A DNA stretch of 64,000 nt from Prochlorococcus sp. AG-347-L02 (GTDB lineage: Bacteria; Cyanobacteriota; Cyanobacteriia; PCC-6307; Cyanobiaceae), in the NCBI GenBank assembly GCA_003281255.1, contig QCCL01000001.1:62001-126000 (forward strand), in the 5' to 3' direction. The notes beneath the pieces were generated by a model. The model did no database searches, was not told the DNA's origin, and saw only the letters and a list, made by a program, of their open reading frames with translations. The position numbers and the translations under genes were made by a program. This document shows positions 40,932-50,846 of the stretch, piece after piece (position 1 is the first letter of the stretch; each line of letters starts with the position of its first letter).

Positions 40932-42016
40932 TGATAAAGGTTTTAGATAATAAACTTTTTCGTTATTTATCCGTTTTTTTATTTTTAAATTCTTCAATCC
41001 TCCCAGTTAGATCTTCCAGTGCTCTGGCGGCATGGGCGTTAAACACTAATGGGGTTTTAGAGTTAAGAACTAAATCAAATACTAATTTAAAAGCATACTT
41101 TCAGAAGGCTAACCAAATATCGGGAGATAGATTCTGGGTAGATTTTCCAGGAGAATTAAAAAATCCTAGAACAATCAAAGGTAATGGCCCAATAAAAGAA
41201 ATTAGATTAGGTAAACCAGATAAGGGTAAAACAAGACTAGTAATTGAATTTAAGGAAGAGACTTATTTGAAACCTTTGACTTGGCAAATGGTTGGCTTAG
41301 ATCAAAATAGATGGAGAATTAACCTATTTAAGCCAAAATATTCATTTAAAAAGATTGGTGAAGGTTTAGTTGAAAAGAAAAGAGGAAATATCAAAGCAAA
41401 TCAAAATTTAATTCATAAGAAGAAAAACAATTATGGTTACTTGAAACTACCAGAGGTAAAACGAAACAAGTTTGAGGTTGTAATCGATCCGGGTCATGGA
41501 GGACCTGATCCAGGAGCAATAGGTATTGGTGGTATTAGAGAAACAGATGTTGTTCTAGAGGTTTCAAAAATAGTAAAAAATTTACTTTCTGACAAAGGTA
41601 TCAAAGTAAGGTTGACTAGAACAAATGACGTTGATTTGGATTTACCTCCAAGAGTTTCCATTGCTAATAATACGGATGCCGATATCTTTGTAAGTATTCA
41701 TGCAAATGCCTCAAGAGGTAAAAGAAGAGACATTAATGGATTAGAAACCTTTTATTACAGAGGGTGGAGAGGAAGATTACTAGCCAAAAGAATTCAAAAA
41801 CAAATTTTAAGAGTTTCCCCTGGGAGTCCTGATCGAGGAGTTAAACAAGGTCGATTTTATGTAATTAAAAATACTAGGATGCCTGCAGTCCTTGTAGAAA
41901 TTGGATTTTTAACGGGAAGATTAGATGCAAGAAGATTAGAAAAAATAACCCATCGAAGAAGATTAGCCTATGCAATTTCAAAAGGCATCCTCGAATATCT
42001 TGATAAAATAGGGTGA
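40931..42016 (+). CDS. amiC: N-acetylmuramoyl-L-alanine amidase with AMIN domain
   Basis: This 361-aa exported cell-wall hydrolase cuts the amide bond between MurNAc and the stem peptide and is needed for cell separation. Residues 1-34 form a signal peptide, about 36-135 the AMIN targeting domain, and 181-361 the Amidase_3 zinc domain. Likely zinc ligands are H189 (DPGHGG), E204 (RETD) and the His in SIHAN; the catalytic Glu is in VEIGFLTG. It overlaps the nitrilase gene by 1 bp and murI by 4 bp. Confidence 0.92.
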   Translation: MIKVLDNKLFRYLSVFLFLNSSILPVRSSSALAAWALNTNGVLELRTKSNTNLKAYFQKANQISGDRFWVDFPGELKNPRTIKGNGPIKEIRLGKPDKGKTRLVIEFKEETYLKPLTWQMVGLDQNRWRINLFKPKYSFKKIGEGLVEKKRGNIKANQNLIHKKKNNYGYLKLPEVKRNKFEVVIDPGHGGPDPGAIGIGGIRETDVVLEVSKIVKNLLSDKGIKVRLTRTNDVDLDLPPRVSIANNTDADIFVSIHANASRGKRRDINGLETFYYRGWRGRLLAKRIQKQILRVSPGSPDRGVKQGRFYVIKNTRMPAVLVEIGFLTGRLDARRLEKITHRRRLAYAISKGILEYLDKIG

Positions 42017-42807
42017 AACTTAAAATAGGTATATTTGATAGCGGTATAGGTGGTTTTACTATCCTTAGTTCTTTACTAAAAACACGTAAAGATGTAGAAA
42101 TTTTTTATTTGGCGGATACAAAAAGGATACCTTTTGGGAACAAAAATTCTCAAGAGATAAGATTAATTGCAGAGGAGATTTGTACTTTTTTTGTTGATAA
42201 GAACTTGGATGCACTTTTAGTTGCTTGTAACACTACAAATGCTTGTGCTCTTGATATTCTAGAAGATACTTTAAAAGTCCCTTGTTTTGACCTTATAAAT
42301 TCAGTATCTGAAATAGTTGATAAACAAATAATCGGTGTCCTAGCAACACAAACAACTGTTCAATCATCTTATTACAAGAAAGCTATAAATGCTAAAAAAG
42401 AGAATACAACAATATTTCAGCAAGAATGTCCAGAATTTGTATCAGAAATTGAAAAAGAAAAATTAAATCTTGATAAGTTAAATAGTCTTTCAGACTTATA
42501 CTTAAGACCACTAATAAACAAAAATATTGAAGAATTAATACTTGGATGTAGTCACTACCCTTTAATTTATGACTTTTTAAGAAAAAAATTAGATTCAAAT
42601 ATAAAAATTATTGATCCATCGGTAACATTAGTAAAAAAATTTAATGAATCTTTTGCTATTCCAAAAACTGACCGCTATGAGAGTATTTCTTTCGATAATG
42701 TAAAATTTTTTGTTACTTCAGAAAGAGATGAGTTTTCCAATAAAGTAAAATTTTGGCTTGGAATTAATAAAGAAATTAGGTTGATTAACCTCCGAAGTAA
42801 TGTTTGA
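42013..42807 (+). CDS. murI: Glutamate racemase
   Basis: MurI supplies D-glutamate for peptidoglycan. The 264-aa protein has GIFDSGIGG (D9, S10) and the two catalytic cysteines, C72 in VACNTTNA and the later one in LGCSHYPL. It begins at GTG within the amidase stop (GTGA overlap), giving a coupled nitrilase-amidase-murI operon in which two genes act on the cell wall. Confidence 0.95.
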   Translation: MKLKIGIFDSGIGGFTILSSLLKTRKDVEIFYLADTKRIPFGNKNSQEIRLIAEEICTFFVDKNLDALLVACNTTNACALDILEDTLKVPCFDLINSVSEIVDKQIIGVLATQTTVQSSYYKKAINAKKENTTIFQQECPEFVSEIEKEKLNLDKLNSLSDLYLRPLINKNIEELILGCSHYPLIYDFLRKKLDSNIKIIDPSVTLVKKFNESFAIPKTDRYESISFDNVKFFVTSERDEFSNKVKFWLGINKEIRLINLRSNV

Positions 42808-42834
42808 TTCCTTAATATATAAAAGAGGTCAACC

Positions 42835-43806
42835 ATGAATACAGTAACAGAGCTACTACAACCAGTTGAAAATGATCTTGATGATCTTATTTTAGAACTG
42901 AAAAATCTAATAGGAGCTGGTCACCCAATCCTTCAAGCTGCCGCAGAACACCTTTTTAGTGCTGGGGGTAAAAGGTTACGACCTGGTATAGTTTTATTGA
43001 TTTCAAAAGCTATATCTCCTGAATTTTGTTTAACAACCAAACATAAAAGGCTTGCTGAAATAACTGAGATGATTCATACAGCATCATTAGTCCATGATGA
43101 CGTTGTTGATGAGGCGTCTACAAGAAGAGGAGTAGATACAGTTCATAGCAGATTTAATACCAGAGTAGCTGTTTTGGCGGGTGACTTTTTATTCGCTCAA
43201 GCAAGTTGGCACTTAGCAAATCTTGACAATGTAAATGTAGTTAGATTACTCAGTAGAGTTATAATGGATTTAGCAGAGGGTGAAATCAAACAAAATTTAA
43301 ATAGATTTGATTCGGCTCAATCTTTTTCCAAATACATCAACAAAAGTTATTGTAAAACAGCATCATTAATAGCCAATAGTTGCAAAGCTGCTGGAGTTTT
43401 GAGTGGGATTAATAACGAAAACTTAACCTCTTTGTACGATTTTGGCAAAAATATTGGTTTAGCATTCCAAGTTGTAGATGACATTCTTGACTTTACTGGA
43501 AATGATAAACAACTTGGAAAACCTGCTGTAAGTGATCTTGCTAGTGGTTATCTTACCGCCCCGGTTTTATATGCCTTAGAAGAAAATAAACAATTGTCAG
43601 TTCTTATAAACAGAGAACTTGCTGAAAAAGATGATTTAGATGATGCTCTTAATATCATCATGAGTTCTAAAGCTATTGAAAGTTCTAGAAAACTAGCTGA
43701 GGATTTCGCAATGATTTCTAAAGATTCTATTACTTGGCTTCCTGATTCTGAATATAAAAGAGCTTTAATGGCTCTTCCAGAATTTGTTCTTAGCCGTATT
43801 TATTAG
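42835..43806 (+). CDS. sds: Long-chain polyprenyl diphosphate synthase (solanesyl type)
   Basis: This 323-aa trans-prenyltransferase makes the side-chain precursor of plastoquinone. The first Asp-rich motif DDVVD is at residues 88-92 (LVHDDVVDEAS) and the second is in FQVVDDILDF; GGKRLRP binds IPP. There are no bulky residues that clearly set a short chain, and the sequence resembles cyanobacterial solanesyl synthases. Chain length is inferred. It lies 27 bp after murI. Confidence 0.9.
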   Translation: MNTVTELLQPVENDLDDLILELKNLIGAGHPILQAAAEHLFSAGGKRLRPGIVLLISKAISPEFCLTTKHKRLAEITEMIHTASLVHDDVVDEASTRRGVDTVHSRFNTRVAVLAGDFLFAQASWHLANLDNVNVVRLLSRVIMDLAEGEIKQNLNRFDSAQSFSKYINKSYCKTASLIANSCKAAGVLSGINNENLTSLYDFGKNIGLAFQVVDDILDFTGNDKQLGKPAVSDLASGYLTAPVLYALEENKQLSVLINRELAEKDDLDDALNIIMSSKAIESSRKLAEDFAMISKDSITWLPDSEYKRALMALPEFVLSRIY

Positions 43807-43901
43807 ATCTTTTTAGAAATAAATCTTTGAGCTAAATTAATATTAAAATTTTTGAAAACCTTAATTTTTTCGACTAAATTTATTAAGCATAGATTTATTT
43901 A

Positions 43902-45884
43902 ATGTCATTAGATAAAAAAAATTCAATAAATAACATACTTGAAGAAAAGAGAATTTTCCACCCATCAAAAAAATTTGCAGAAAACTCAAAAATTAGTACT
44001 CAAGAAGAATTACTAAGTCTAAAAAAACAAGCATCAGATAATCCTATTCAATTTTGGGAATCTTTTGCAAAATCTGAATTAGATTGGTTTGAGCCATTTC
44101 AAACTGTATTAGATAACGAAAATGCGCCCTTTTTTAAATGGTTCAAAGAAGGGAAAATGAATATTACATATAATTGCTTAGATAGACACGTTAAGAGAGG
44201 GCTTGGAGGAAAGATAGCACTTATATGGGAAGGTGAACCCGGGGATAGCAAAAAATATACTTACGAAGAACTTCTTAAAGAGGTATGTAAAGCGGCTAAT
44301 GCATTAAAGGCAATTGGTATAAAAAAAGGAGATTTGGTATGTATTTATATGCCTATGATTCCTGAAGCGATGTTTGCGATGTTAGCTTGTGCAAGAATTG
44401 GCGCACCTCATTCGGTTGTCTTTGGAGGATTTTCTTCGGAAGCTTTAAAAGATAGGTTAATTGATGGAAACGCAAGATTTGTTATTACTGCTGATGGTGG
44501 CTTTAGAAAAGATAAAGTAATAGAACTTAAGCAAGCAGTTGATTCGGCAATTGAAAGTGGGGCAGATAAAGTTGTTGAAAAAGTAGTAGTTGTTCAACGA
44601 ACCAAAAAAAATATTTCGATGGTTGATGATAGAGATTTATGGTGGCACGAATTATTAAAAGATCAAAAAGATCAGTGTGAACCAGAAATAATGAATAGCG
44701 AAGATAGGCTTTTTATTCTTTATACTTCAGGCTCTACTGGAAAACCAAAAGGTGTAGTTCACACTACAGGTGGTTACAATCTTTGGTCCCATTTGACATT
44801 TAAATGGATTTTTGATTTGAAAGATGACGATATTTACTGGTGCACTGCTGATGTTGGTTGGATTACAGGCCATAGTTACATAGTTTATGGCCCTTTATCT
44901 AATGGTGCTACAACCTTAATGTATGAAGGAGTGCCAAGACCCTCAAATTTAGGGGCTTTTTGGGAAATTGTTCAAAAATATAAGGTTTCTATCTTTTATA
45001 CGGCGCCAACTGCAATAAGAGCATTTATGAAGTCTGGGCGTGAAATTCCTGATAAATATAATCTTGAGAGTCTTAGACTTTTGGGTACAGTTGGGGAACC
45101 AATTAATCCTGAAGCATGGATGTGGTACAAGGATGTTATTGGTAAAAATAAATGTCCTATTGTTGATACTTGGTGGCAAACTGAGACTGGTGGTGTGATG
45201 ATAAGTCCCTTGCCTGGAGTCGTTGCTACAAAGCCAGGCTCAGCTACTTTCCCTCTGCCAGGAATCGAAGTTGAAATCGTCGATAAGAATGGAGATAAGG
45301 TTAAGGAGAACGAGGGTGGCTATTTAATAATTAAGAAACCATGGCCAGGAATGATGAGAACAATTCATGGAAACTCAGAGAGATATTTGGAGAGTTATTG
45401 GGAACATATTTCCTTTAAAGGAGAAAAAAATGTTTATTTTGCTGGAGATGGAGCACGCATTGATGAAGATGGATATATATGGATAATGGGAAGAGTTGAT
45501 GATGTCATAAGTGTTTCAGGACATCGTTTAGGAACGATGGAAATAGAATCTGCTTTGGTAAGTCATAAATCAGTTGCAGAGTCTGCAGTCGTTGGTAAAA
45601 AAGATGATTTAAAAGGTGAAGTTATAGTTGCTTTTGTATCTTTAGAGAAAGACGTGAACAGTTCTTCAGAATTAGTAGAGAATTTAAAGAGACATGTTGT
45701 TAATGAAATTGGAATTATCGCAAAGCCTGAAAAAATTATAATTTCTGACTCTCTTCCTAAAACTCGTAGTGGAAAAATTATGAGGAGAATTTTAAGATCT
45801 TTGGCTGCTGGAGAAAAAATTAGTGGCGATATAAGCACTCTTGAAGATAGTTCTGTTTTGGAAAAGCTGAAAGAATTATCCTAA
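43902..45884 (+). CDS. acs: Acetyl-CoA synthetase
   Basis: Acs activates acetate to acetyl-CoA via acetyl-AMP. The 660-aa protein has the ATP loop [21 protein letters not shown] and the C-terminal [10 protein letters not shown] with the regulatory, acetylatable Lys. [11 protein letters not shown] segment is typical of Acs rather than other acyl-CoA ligases. A 95-bp gap separates it from sds. Its stop overlaps the convergent DUF1350 gene by 4 bp. Confidence 0.96.
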   Translation: MSLDKKNSINNILEEKRIFHPSKKFAENSKISTQEELLSLKKQASDNPIQFWESFAKSELDWFEPFQTVLDNENAPFFKWFKEGKMNITYNCLDRHVKRGLGGKIALIWEGEPGDSKKYTYEELLKEVCKAANALKAIGIKKGDLVCIYMPMIPEAMFAMLACARIGAPHSVVFGGFSSEALKDRLIDGNARFVITADGGFRKDKVIELKQAVDSAIESGADKVVEKVVVVQRTKKNISMVDDRDLWWHELLKDQKDQCEPEIMNSEDRLFILYTSGSTGKPKGVVHTTGGYNLWSHLTFKWIFDLKDDDIYWCTADVGWITGHSYIVYGPLSNGATTLMYEGVPRPSNLGAFWEIVQKYKVSIFYTAPTAIRAFMKSGREIPDKYNLESLRLLGTVGEPINPEAWMWYKDVIGKNKCPIVDTWWQTETGGVMISPLPGVVATKPGSATFPLPGIEVEIVDKNGDKVKENEGGYLIIKKPWPGMMRTIHGNSERYLESYWEHISFKGEKNVYFAGDGARIDEDGYIWIMGRVDDVISVSGHRLGTMEIESALVSHKSVAESAVVGKKDDLKGEVIVAFVSLEKDVNSSSELVENLKRHVVNEIGIIAKPEKIIISDSLPKTRSGKIMRRILRSLAAGEKISGDISTLEDSSVLEKLKELS

Positions 45885-46603
45885 TAAGATTCATCAATTA
45901 AATTGGAAATTTTTTTTATAGTTTTTCTTTTGAATTCATCATCAGCCCAGTCTCCCAAAAAATTTTCTCTTAGCCCTGCGCTTGCAATTATAGTGTGGGT
46001 ACCTTTTAGCATTACTCCCTTAGAATTATCTTCTTTTCTTGCTTTTAGACAAGAAAATAATTTATCTGTTTGATCTAATTCGTCTCGGTTAAATTTTATT
46101 AGGAAGTTATTTTTTTGATTATATGTTTTTTGAATTAATCGCAAAGTTCTTTCAGGGCTTGGGCTGAATTCACTATTGAATTCTAATTTTTGAGAAATTT
46201 GTTTCAATAATGGAATTGATTTGTTAGCACTGAAGTTGTTAAAACTAATTGATATGAATTTTTCGCAATTTCTTCCACCATCAGGGGAAATTAGATGAAG
46301 TTTGCAGCCTAGGCTGTGACCAATTCTTATTGAAGGAATTGATGTTCCTAATCTCTTGCATAAAGATATTCGGCAATTCTTGAAATCCCTCCATGCCTTA
46401 ATAGCAAGTTGTTGGTGATCAAATTGTGGAGTGTATTTATATGCGTGTACTGCATAGTTTTTATTAATTAAACTCTCTATGAATCTTTTATAAGTTAAAT
46501 CTGGTTTAGAAGCTAGATAACTTCCACCAATAAATTCCACCATTTTTTTTGGATTTGAAGGCCAATAACAAAAATTATTAAATTGATATTTTGTAAAAGC
46601 CAT
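45881..46603 (-). CDS. DUF1350 alpha/beta hydrolase-like protein
   Basis: This 240-aa protein matches the cyanobacteria/plant DUF1350 family, which has an alpha/beta hydrolase-like fold. Family-like parts are [20 protein letters not shown] near residue 22, [13 protein letters not shown] with the nucleophile-elbow position GHSLG, and a late GTHT. The cellular role is unknown. It is isolated on the minus strand between acs and the exonuclease gene. Confidence 0.78.
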   Translation of the reverse strand: MAFTKYQFNNFCYWPSNPKKMVEFIGGSYLASKPDLTYKRFIESLINKNYAVHAYKYTPQFDHQQLAIKAWRDFKNCRISLCKRLGTSIPSIRIGHSLGCKLHLISPDGGRNCEKFISISFNNFSANKSIPLLKQISQKLEFNSEFSPSPERTLRLIQKTYNQKNNFLIKFNRDELDQTDKLFSCLKARKEDNSKGVMLKGTHTIIASAGLRENFLGDWADDEFKRKTIKKISNLIDESY

Positions 46604-46720
46604 CTTTCAAAAACTAAGTATTTTTCAAAAATTATTTTTAAATTATGTTTCTTAATTTATATTAATTTAAGAGAAATTTTTATTAAATGCGTCAAGATAA
46701 ATGAAAGTGTTTTCAGCTAA

Positions 46721-47500
46721 TTGGAACTATCTAACAAAAAAGAATTAAATCAATTGGATATACTTCAGGATAAAGTTATCAGTTATTCCTCTGAAGAGAG
46801 TCTTGCTAATCAAAATACAAAAATTGAAAAAATTTTAATTCTTGATACTGAAACAACAGGTTTAGACGAAAATAAAGATGAAGTGATTGAGATAGGTTGC
46901 ATTTTGTTTGATGTATCTTTTAAGTGCGTGCTTTCGCAAGTTTCATTTTTATTCCCAGTTAATAATAATGAAGCCGAACATGTAAATGGTATATCTGCTG
47001 AAGTAACTAAGATTTCTCAACCATGGAAAGATGGATTGAATTTCTTTCTGAAACTTGTTGATTGTTCGGATTTCATCGTCTCGCATAATGTAGAGTTTGA
47101 TAAGAAATGGTTTGGAAAAGGAAGATTACCTAAACTTAATAAAAAATGGATATGCAGTTTAGAGGATATTAATTGGTCTTTTCAAAAGTCACTTAAAAAT
47201 AGACCCTCAGTAACTGATCTAGCTTTATCTTTTTCAATACCAGTTTGGAATTTACATAGAGCTTTATCTGATTGCTTTTACATATCTGAGGTCTTCAAAA
47301 AATGCGATAATTTAGAGGAACTTTTACTTAAAGCTACTGAACCGAGGTTTTTATACAAGGCGCTTATTAGTTACGAAGACAGATCTTTAGCTAAAAATGC
47401 TGGGTTCAGATGGAATAGTCCTGTTCAAGGAGCTTGGTCAAGAAAATTAACTACTGATGAGGCAAAAAATCTTGATTTTAGAGTAGAGATTTTGAATTAA
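46721..47500 (+). CDS. DEDDh 3'-5' exonuclease (DnaQ-like)
   Basis: This 259-aa protein has the DnaQ/RNase T exonuclease fold. The metal residues are Asp and Glu in ILDTETTGLDE (about residue 44), Asp in VSHNVEFDKKW and the His/Asp pair in NLHRALSDCFY. A C-terminal module (about 210-259; DRSLAKNAGFRWN) resembles the small domain attached to several bacterial DEDDh nucleases. The start is probably TTG at 46721; a later TTG at about 46755 is also possible. It is a repair or editing nuclease; the substrate is not known. Confidence 0.82.
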   Translation: MELSNKKELNQLDILQDKVISYSSEESLANQNTKIEKILILDTETTGLDENKDEVIEIGCILFDVSFKCVLSQVSFLFPVNNNEAEHVNGISAEVTKISQPWKDGLNFFLKLVDCSDFIVSHNVEFDKKWFGKGRLPKLNKKWICSLEDINWSFQKSLKNRPSVTDLALSFSIPVWNLHRALSDCFYISEVFKKCDNLEELLLKATEPRFLYKALISYEDRSLAKNAGFRWNSPVQGAWSRKLTTDEAKNLDFRVEILN

Positions 47501-47531
47501 TATTAAATCAATTTTTGACTAAGAAAAATAT

Positions 47532-47954
47532 CTAGTGCATCTTACAGGGCATCCATTTATTACCCATTTTATGTGCTCCAACGCATCCGTATTTTGAGGC
47601 AGCCTTTTCAGCTTTTTGTTTAGTATTATATAAATCTGATATCATGTTTTCTTTGCTTGAATTTGAAATTTGTTTGGAATGATTATGATGATTGTTTTGA
47701 GAATTAGGTGAATACTCCCATATCCCCATAGTAGTTACCCCGGCAGAAATAATTCCCATCCCAACCACTGATAAATTGACTATTCCCATTGCAACTGCAC
47801 CAAAAGAGAATACACCCATTGGAACTACTCCAATACTTATTACTCCCATTGGCACTATTCCTACTGAAACTATACCAAGGGGTGCAATTCCAAAAGCAAT
47901 TTTTTTTGGTTTTGTGCCGCAATGAAGATTCTCTTTATTTTTATTAATTTCCAA
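47532..47954 (-). CDS. Decapeptide-repeat protein with C-terminal DUF3721
   Basis: The 140-aa protein has three parts. Residues 22-79 hold about six hydrophobic repeats of ten residues with the pattern G-x-x-x-[ML]-G-x-x-x-x, best in copies 1-4. Residues 80-105 form a polar linker with a His cluster (NHHNH). Residues 115-140 match the small DUF3721 domain (KYGCVGAHKMGNKWMPC), in which C124, H128, C137 and H140 could bind metal. The repeat could form a beta-roll or a membrane-associated structure. No function is known. Confidence 0.75.
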   Translation of the reverse strand: MEINKNKENLHCGTKPKKIAFGIAPLGIVSVGIVPMGVISIGVVPMGVFSFGAVAMGIVNLSVVGMGIISAGVTTMGIWEYSPNSQNNHHNHSKQISNSSKENMISDLYNTKQKAEKAASKYGCVGAHKMGNKWMPCKMH

Positions 47955-48052
47955 TAGTTTTTCTAAATGTTAAATTAAAATTGTCCCACAAAACAACCAA
48001 TAAAAGATTAATTCCTACTTGAATTAAAAATTTTGAATTATTTTCTAGAACT

Positions 48053-49336
48053 TTGAATAACTTAAAAAATCTTAGAGGAACAGTAGATTTGCTGCCTGAT
48101 CAATTAATAAAGTGGCAAAATGTTGAGAAAATTGTATTAGAGCAGCTTGCAAGAGCATCTATCAAAGAAATAAGAACGCCAATACTCGAAATGACCGAAT
48201 TGTTTATAAGAGGAATTGGTGAAGGAACAGATGTTGTCAGTAAGGAAATGTATACATTTATTGATAAAGGGGAGAGATCATGCACTCTTAGGCCTGAAGG
48301 AACCGCCTCAGTTGCTCGAGCGTTAATACAAAATGGAATGTTGTCTAATCATCCCCTTCAAAAACTTTGGTACATGGGGCCTATGTTTCGATATGAAAGA
48401 CCTCAAGCAGGTAGGCAAAGACAGTTTCATCAGTTAGGTGTTGAGTTTATTGGATACGATTCAGTTAGAAGTGATGTTGAAATTATTGCTTTAGCTTGGG
48501 ATATATTAGGTAAATTAGGAATAAAAAAACTTAATCTTGAAATAAATACGTTGGGAGATCTTGATGATAGGTTAAATTTTCAAAAATCCTTTTTAAGATG
48601 GCTAGAAATAAATAAAGATTCTCTAGATTTAGATTCTCAGAATAGGATTAATAAAAATCCTTTAAGGATTTTGGACTCTAAGAATATTCAAACTAAAAAA
48701 GTTCTTGAAAATGCCCCAAGATTATTTAATTTTTTGTCTGAAAAAAGTCATAAAAGATATTCAGATTTAAAAAGACAATTAGAGGTTTTAAACATACCTT
48801 ACATTGAAAATTTTAATCTAGTAAGAGGTTTAGATTATTACACTCATACAGCTTTTGAAATTACTAGTGGAGCACTAGGCTCCCAAGCCACTGTTTGCGG
48901 AGGCGGAAGATACGACGATTTAATAAAACAAATGGGAGGGCCAAATACCCCTGCAATTGGATTCGCTATTGGTTTAGAAAGATTAATCTTACTAGCGGGA
49001 AAACAGCTTGAAGTTCCAAGAAATACAGATATTTATATTATTAATCAAGGTTTAATTGCTGAGTCATTAGCAATGGATTTATCTAGAAAATTAAGAAATT
49101 ATGATTTGTTAGTTGAGCTAGATTTAAGCGGAGCCTCATTCTCTAAACAATTTAAGAAGGCAAATAAACTAAAATCTAAAAGCATTATTGTTATTGGTGA
49201 TGATGAGGCAGTTAAAGGAGAATTTATGATCAGGCTCTTTGATCAAGCAGGTAATGGGAATAAAGAAGAGGTTATATCTTTTGAAAATGATATTGACTTA
49301 GAAAAGTGGATAAATAATAACTTACTTATTAAGTGA
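48053..49336 (+). CDS. hisS: Histidyl-tRNA synthetase
   Basis: This 427-aa class II synthetase charges tRNA-His. Motif 2 is in GPMFRYERPQAGRQRQFHQLGVE. The HisRS-specific signatures LVRGLDYYTHTAFE and GGGRYDDL are present, and an anticodon-binding domain ends the protein. Translation starts at TTG 48053, since no ATG lies closer to the conserved LRGTVDLLPDQ. It overlaps the next small gene at TGATG. Confidence 0.96.
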   Translation: MNNLKNLRGTVDLLPDQLIKWQNVEKIVLEQLARASIKEIRTPILEMTELFIRGIGEGTDVVSKEMYTFIDKGERSCTLRPEGTASVARALIQNGMLSNHPLQKLWYMGPMFRYERPQAGRQRQFHQLGVEFIGYDSVRSDVEIIALAWDILGKLGIKKLNLEINTLGDLDDRLNFQKSFLRWLEINKDSLDLDSQNRINKNPLRILDSKNIQTKKVLENAPRLFNFLSEKSHKRYSDLKRQLEVLNIPYIENFNLVRGLDYYTHTAFEITSGALGSQATVCGGGRYDDLIKQMGGPNTPAIGFAIGLERLILLAGKQLEVPRNTDIYIINQGLIAESLAMDLSRKLRNYDLLVELDLSGASFSKQFKKANKLKSKSIIVIGDDEAVKGEFMIRLFDQAGNGNKEEVISFENDIDLEKWINNNLLIK

Positions 49337-49626
49337 TGCTCTTAAAGTTAGTAATGATTTTTCTTTTTTTATTTATTTTTTTAAATTTAAAAAACTTACT
49401 TAAATTTAAAAGAAAACAAAAAGTTTTGAAGACTAAAAAATTTATAACTTTCAATAAGAAAAATCTTAATAATTGGATGAATTTAACTAAAAAAGAAAGA
49501 TATAACTTATTAAAACAAGATTCTTTGAACTATATGGACAAAAGAAAAATTTTATTAGATGAAATTAGAGATGAATATAAAAAAATATCTAGAGAAAATT
49601 CTGAGGGGAACATTGAAAAAAAATAA
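49333..49626 (+). CDS. Small membrane-anchored hypothetical protein
   Basis: This 97-aa protein has one N-terminal hydrophobic segment (about residues 2-20) followed by a very Lys-rich helical domain with NWMNLTKKERYNLL near residue 48. Start candidates are GTG 49333 and ATG 49336, both overlapping the hisS stop, so translation is probably coupled to hisS. No family recognised. Confidence 0.6.
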   Translation: MMLLKLVMIFLFLFIFLNLKNLLKFKRKQKVLKTKKFITFNKKNLNNWMNLTKKERYNLLKQDSLNYMDKRKILLDEIRDEYKKISRENSEGNIEKK

Positions 49627-49628
49627 TT

Positions 49629-49928
49629 ATGGAAAATTTCTGGACTTCTAATAAAACCATAAATGGATTAAGACATTTTGTTTTAGTAAATGAGACTAAA
49701 GAACAAGGAAAAATTGCTTTTTTAATGGTTTCTGTACTTGATTCTGAAATTTACTTACAAATAACTTATGAAGAACTAATAAATAGTGGAAATTGGCAAG
49801 AGGGTTGGATCAATCTTCCAAAGCTTCAATCGATTACAGAAGAATACGTTAAATATAAATCCATCAATAAAGGAGAAGATCCTGATGAGATATATATTAA
49901 TGAGGATTCTTTATTTAATATTTCTTAA
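49629..49928 (+). CDS. Conserved hypothetical protein
   Basis: This 99-aa soluble, acidic protein reads MENFWTSNKTINGLRHFVLVNET at its start, with a hydrophobic beta-strand core and a DPDEIYINED tail. It lies 2 bp after the preceding small gene in the same direction, so hisS and these two genes look like one unit. No characterised family recognised. Confidence 0.6.
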   Translation: MENFWTSNKTINGLRHFVLVNETKEQGKIAFLMVSVLDSEIYLQITYEELINSGNWQEGWINLPKLQSITEEYVKYKSINKGEDPDEIYINEDSLFNIS

Positions 49929-50064
49929 TTTAACACAAATCTTTCAGATCTTTTTTTCTAAATAAATACTAGGATTTTTATTAATTAATAATTATTTACA
50001 AGTTTTACCCCTTTCAAAAAAATAAAATTACGTTATCAAGGAATAATAATATTTACTTAATTCA

Positions 50065-50298
50065 ATGTTAGGGGATATATGGAGCTCGTCTGAGTTGACC
50101 GCGGAAAAACTAGGAATAACTGAAATTAAACTTTCATTTTTACGCGAAAATGGAATACTCAAGCCTGGAATTCATTGGAAAAGCTCTCCACTCGGTCAGA
50201 AAAAACCTTGGAAACCTAAAGCGCTTTACAATATAAAAATGTGTAGAAAAATAATTTATAAATTTTATTCTGAAGAAAACTATAATATCGCAGCCTAA
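50065..50298 (+). CDS. Small winged-helix/excisionase-like protein
   Basis: The 77-aa protein has an N-terminal pattern WSSSELTAEKLGITEIKLSFLRENGILKPGIHW. This resembles the short helix-turn-helix plus wing of MerR/Xis-type DNA-binding proteins. A basic, aromatic tail follows. No integrase or att-like sequence is seen nearby, so a phage origin is not supported. A DNA-binding role is an inference from pattern only. Confidence 0.55.
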   Translation: MLGDIWSSSELTAEKLGITEIKLSFLRENGILKPGIHWKSSPLGQKKPWKPKALYNIKMCRKIIYKFYSEENYNIAA

Positions 50299-50342
50299 AA
50301 CAAATTAAACTTTTTGTTAATTTGGAAAATTATATAAAATCT

Positions 50343-50534
50343 CTATTCTATAAGATTCTCATCCTTACACTCAATTAGAGTGTTTTGCAAAGTTGGATAT
50401 AAGTTAATCATTTTTATATATTGTTTTGATTTTCTGTATGATTTTGCAGCCTTTTTGTAATGAACTTCAGATTTCATTTCTAGTGAAAATTTTCTAGAAG
50501 ATTCTTGAGAAGTAGTCATAGTATTAGATGTCAT
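50343..50534 (-). CDS. Small hypothetical protein
   Basis: The 63-aa frame starts at ATG 50534 and encodes a Ser/Lys/Tyr-rich helical peptide (HYKKAAKSYRKSKQYIKMINLY). No family recognised. It is supported only by its ATG, its coding-like composition and its position in an otherwise empty stretch; it could be a chance frame. Confidence 0.35.
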   Translation of the reverse strand: MTSNTMTTSQESSRKFSLEMKSEVHYKKAAKSYRKSKQYIKMINLYPTLQNTLIECKDENLIE

Positions 50535-50846
50535 ATCCCATATTTAATAATTGTTTGAGAATGAGGCAATAAATAAGATGGATTAATGAAACAAAACATA
50601 GTTCAATGTCAGCAAAAAGAAATTTAATAAAAAAAAATTAAATTTTAAACTATTTTTATTTGATATGTAATCTATTCTCTAGCAATAACTTTGCTGTTGG
50701 AAACTAACTTATTTTATATTTAATCGTTTTGGGAAATAAATTATTTTTTTCTCTTAGGATTACTAATTTTTACAATTTTGTTGTGAATTCAACTCTTTGA
50801 TGAAAATTAAAGTATTCTCAAAACGTTTAAGCTAATCATTTCCTAA
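50535..50846. other. 312-bp non-coding region upstream of pcb
   Basis: I see no gene here. It is AT-rich and must hold the promoter and leader of the highly expressed pcb gene. A small inverted repeat AGCAA/TTGCT lies at 50681-50695. No clear -35/-10 pair can be singled out by eye. Confidence 0.5.

Noticed and set aside
50065-50298. Excisionase-like gene considered as a sign of a prophage or genomic island
   Set aside because: No integrase, tRNA, attachment-site repeat or phage gene is present nearby, and the flanking genes are core.
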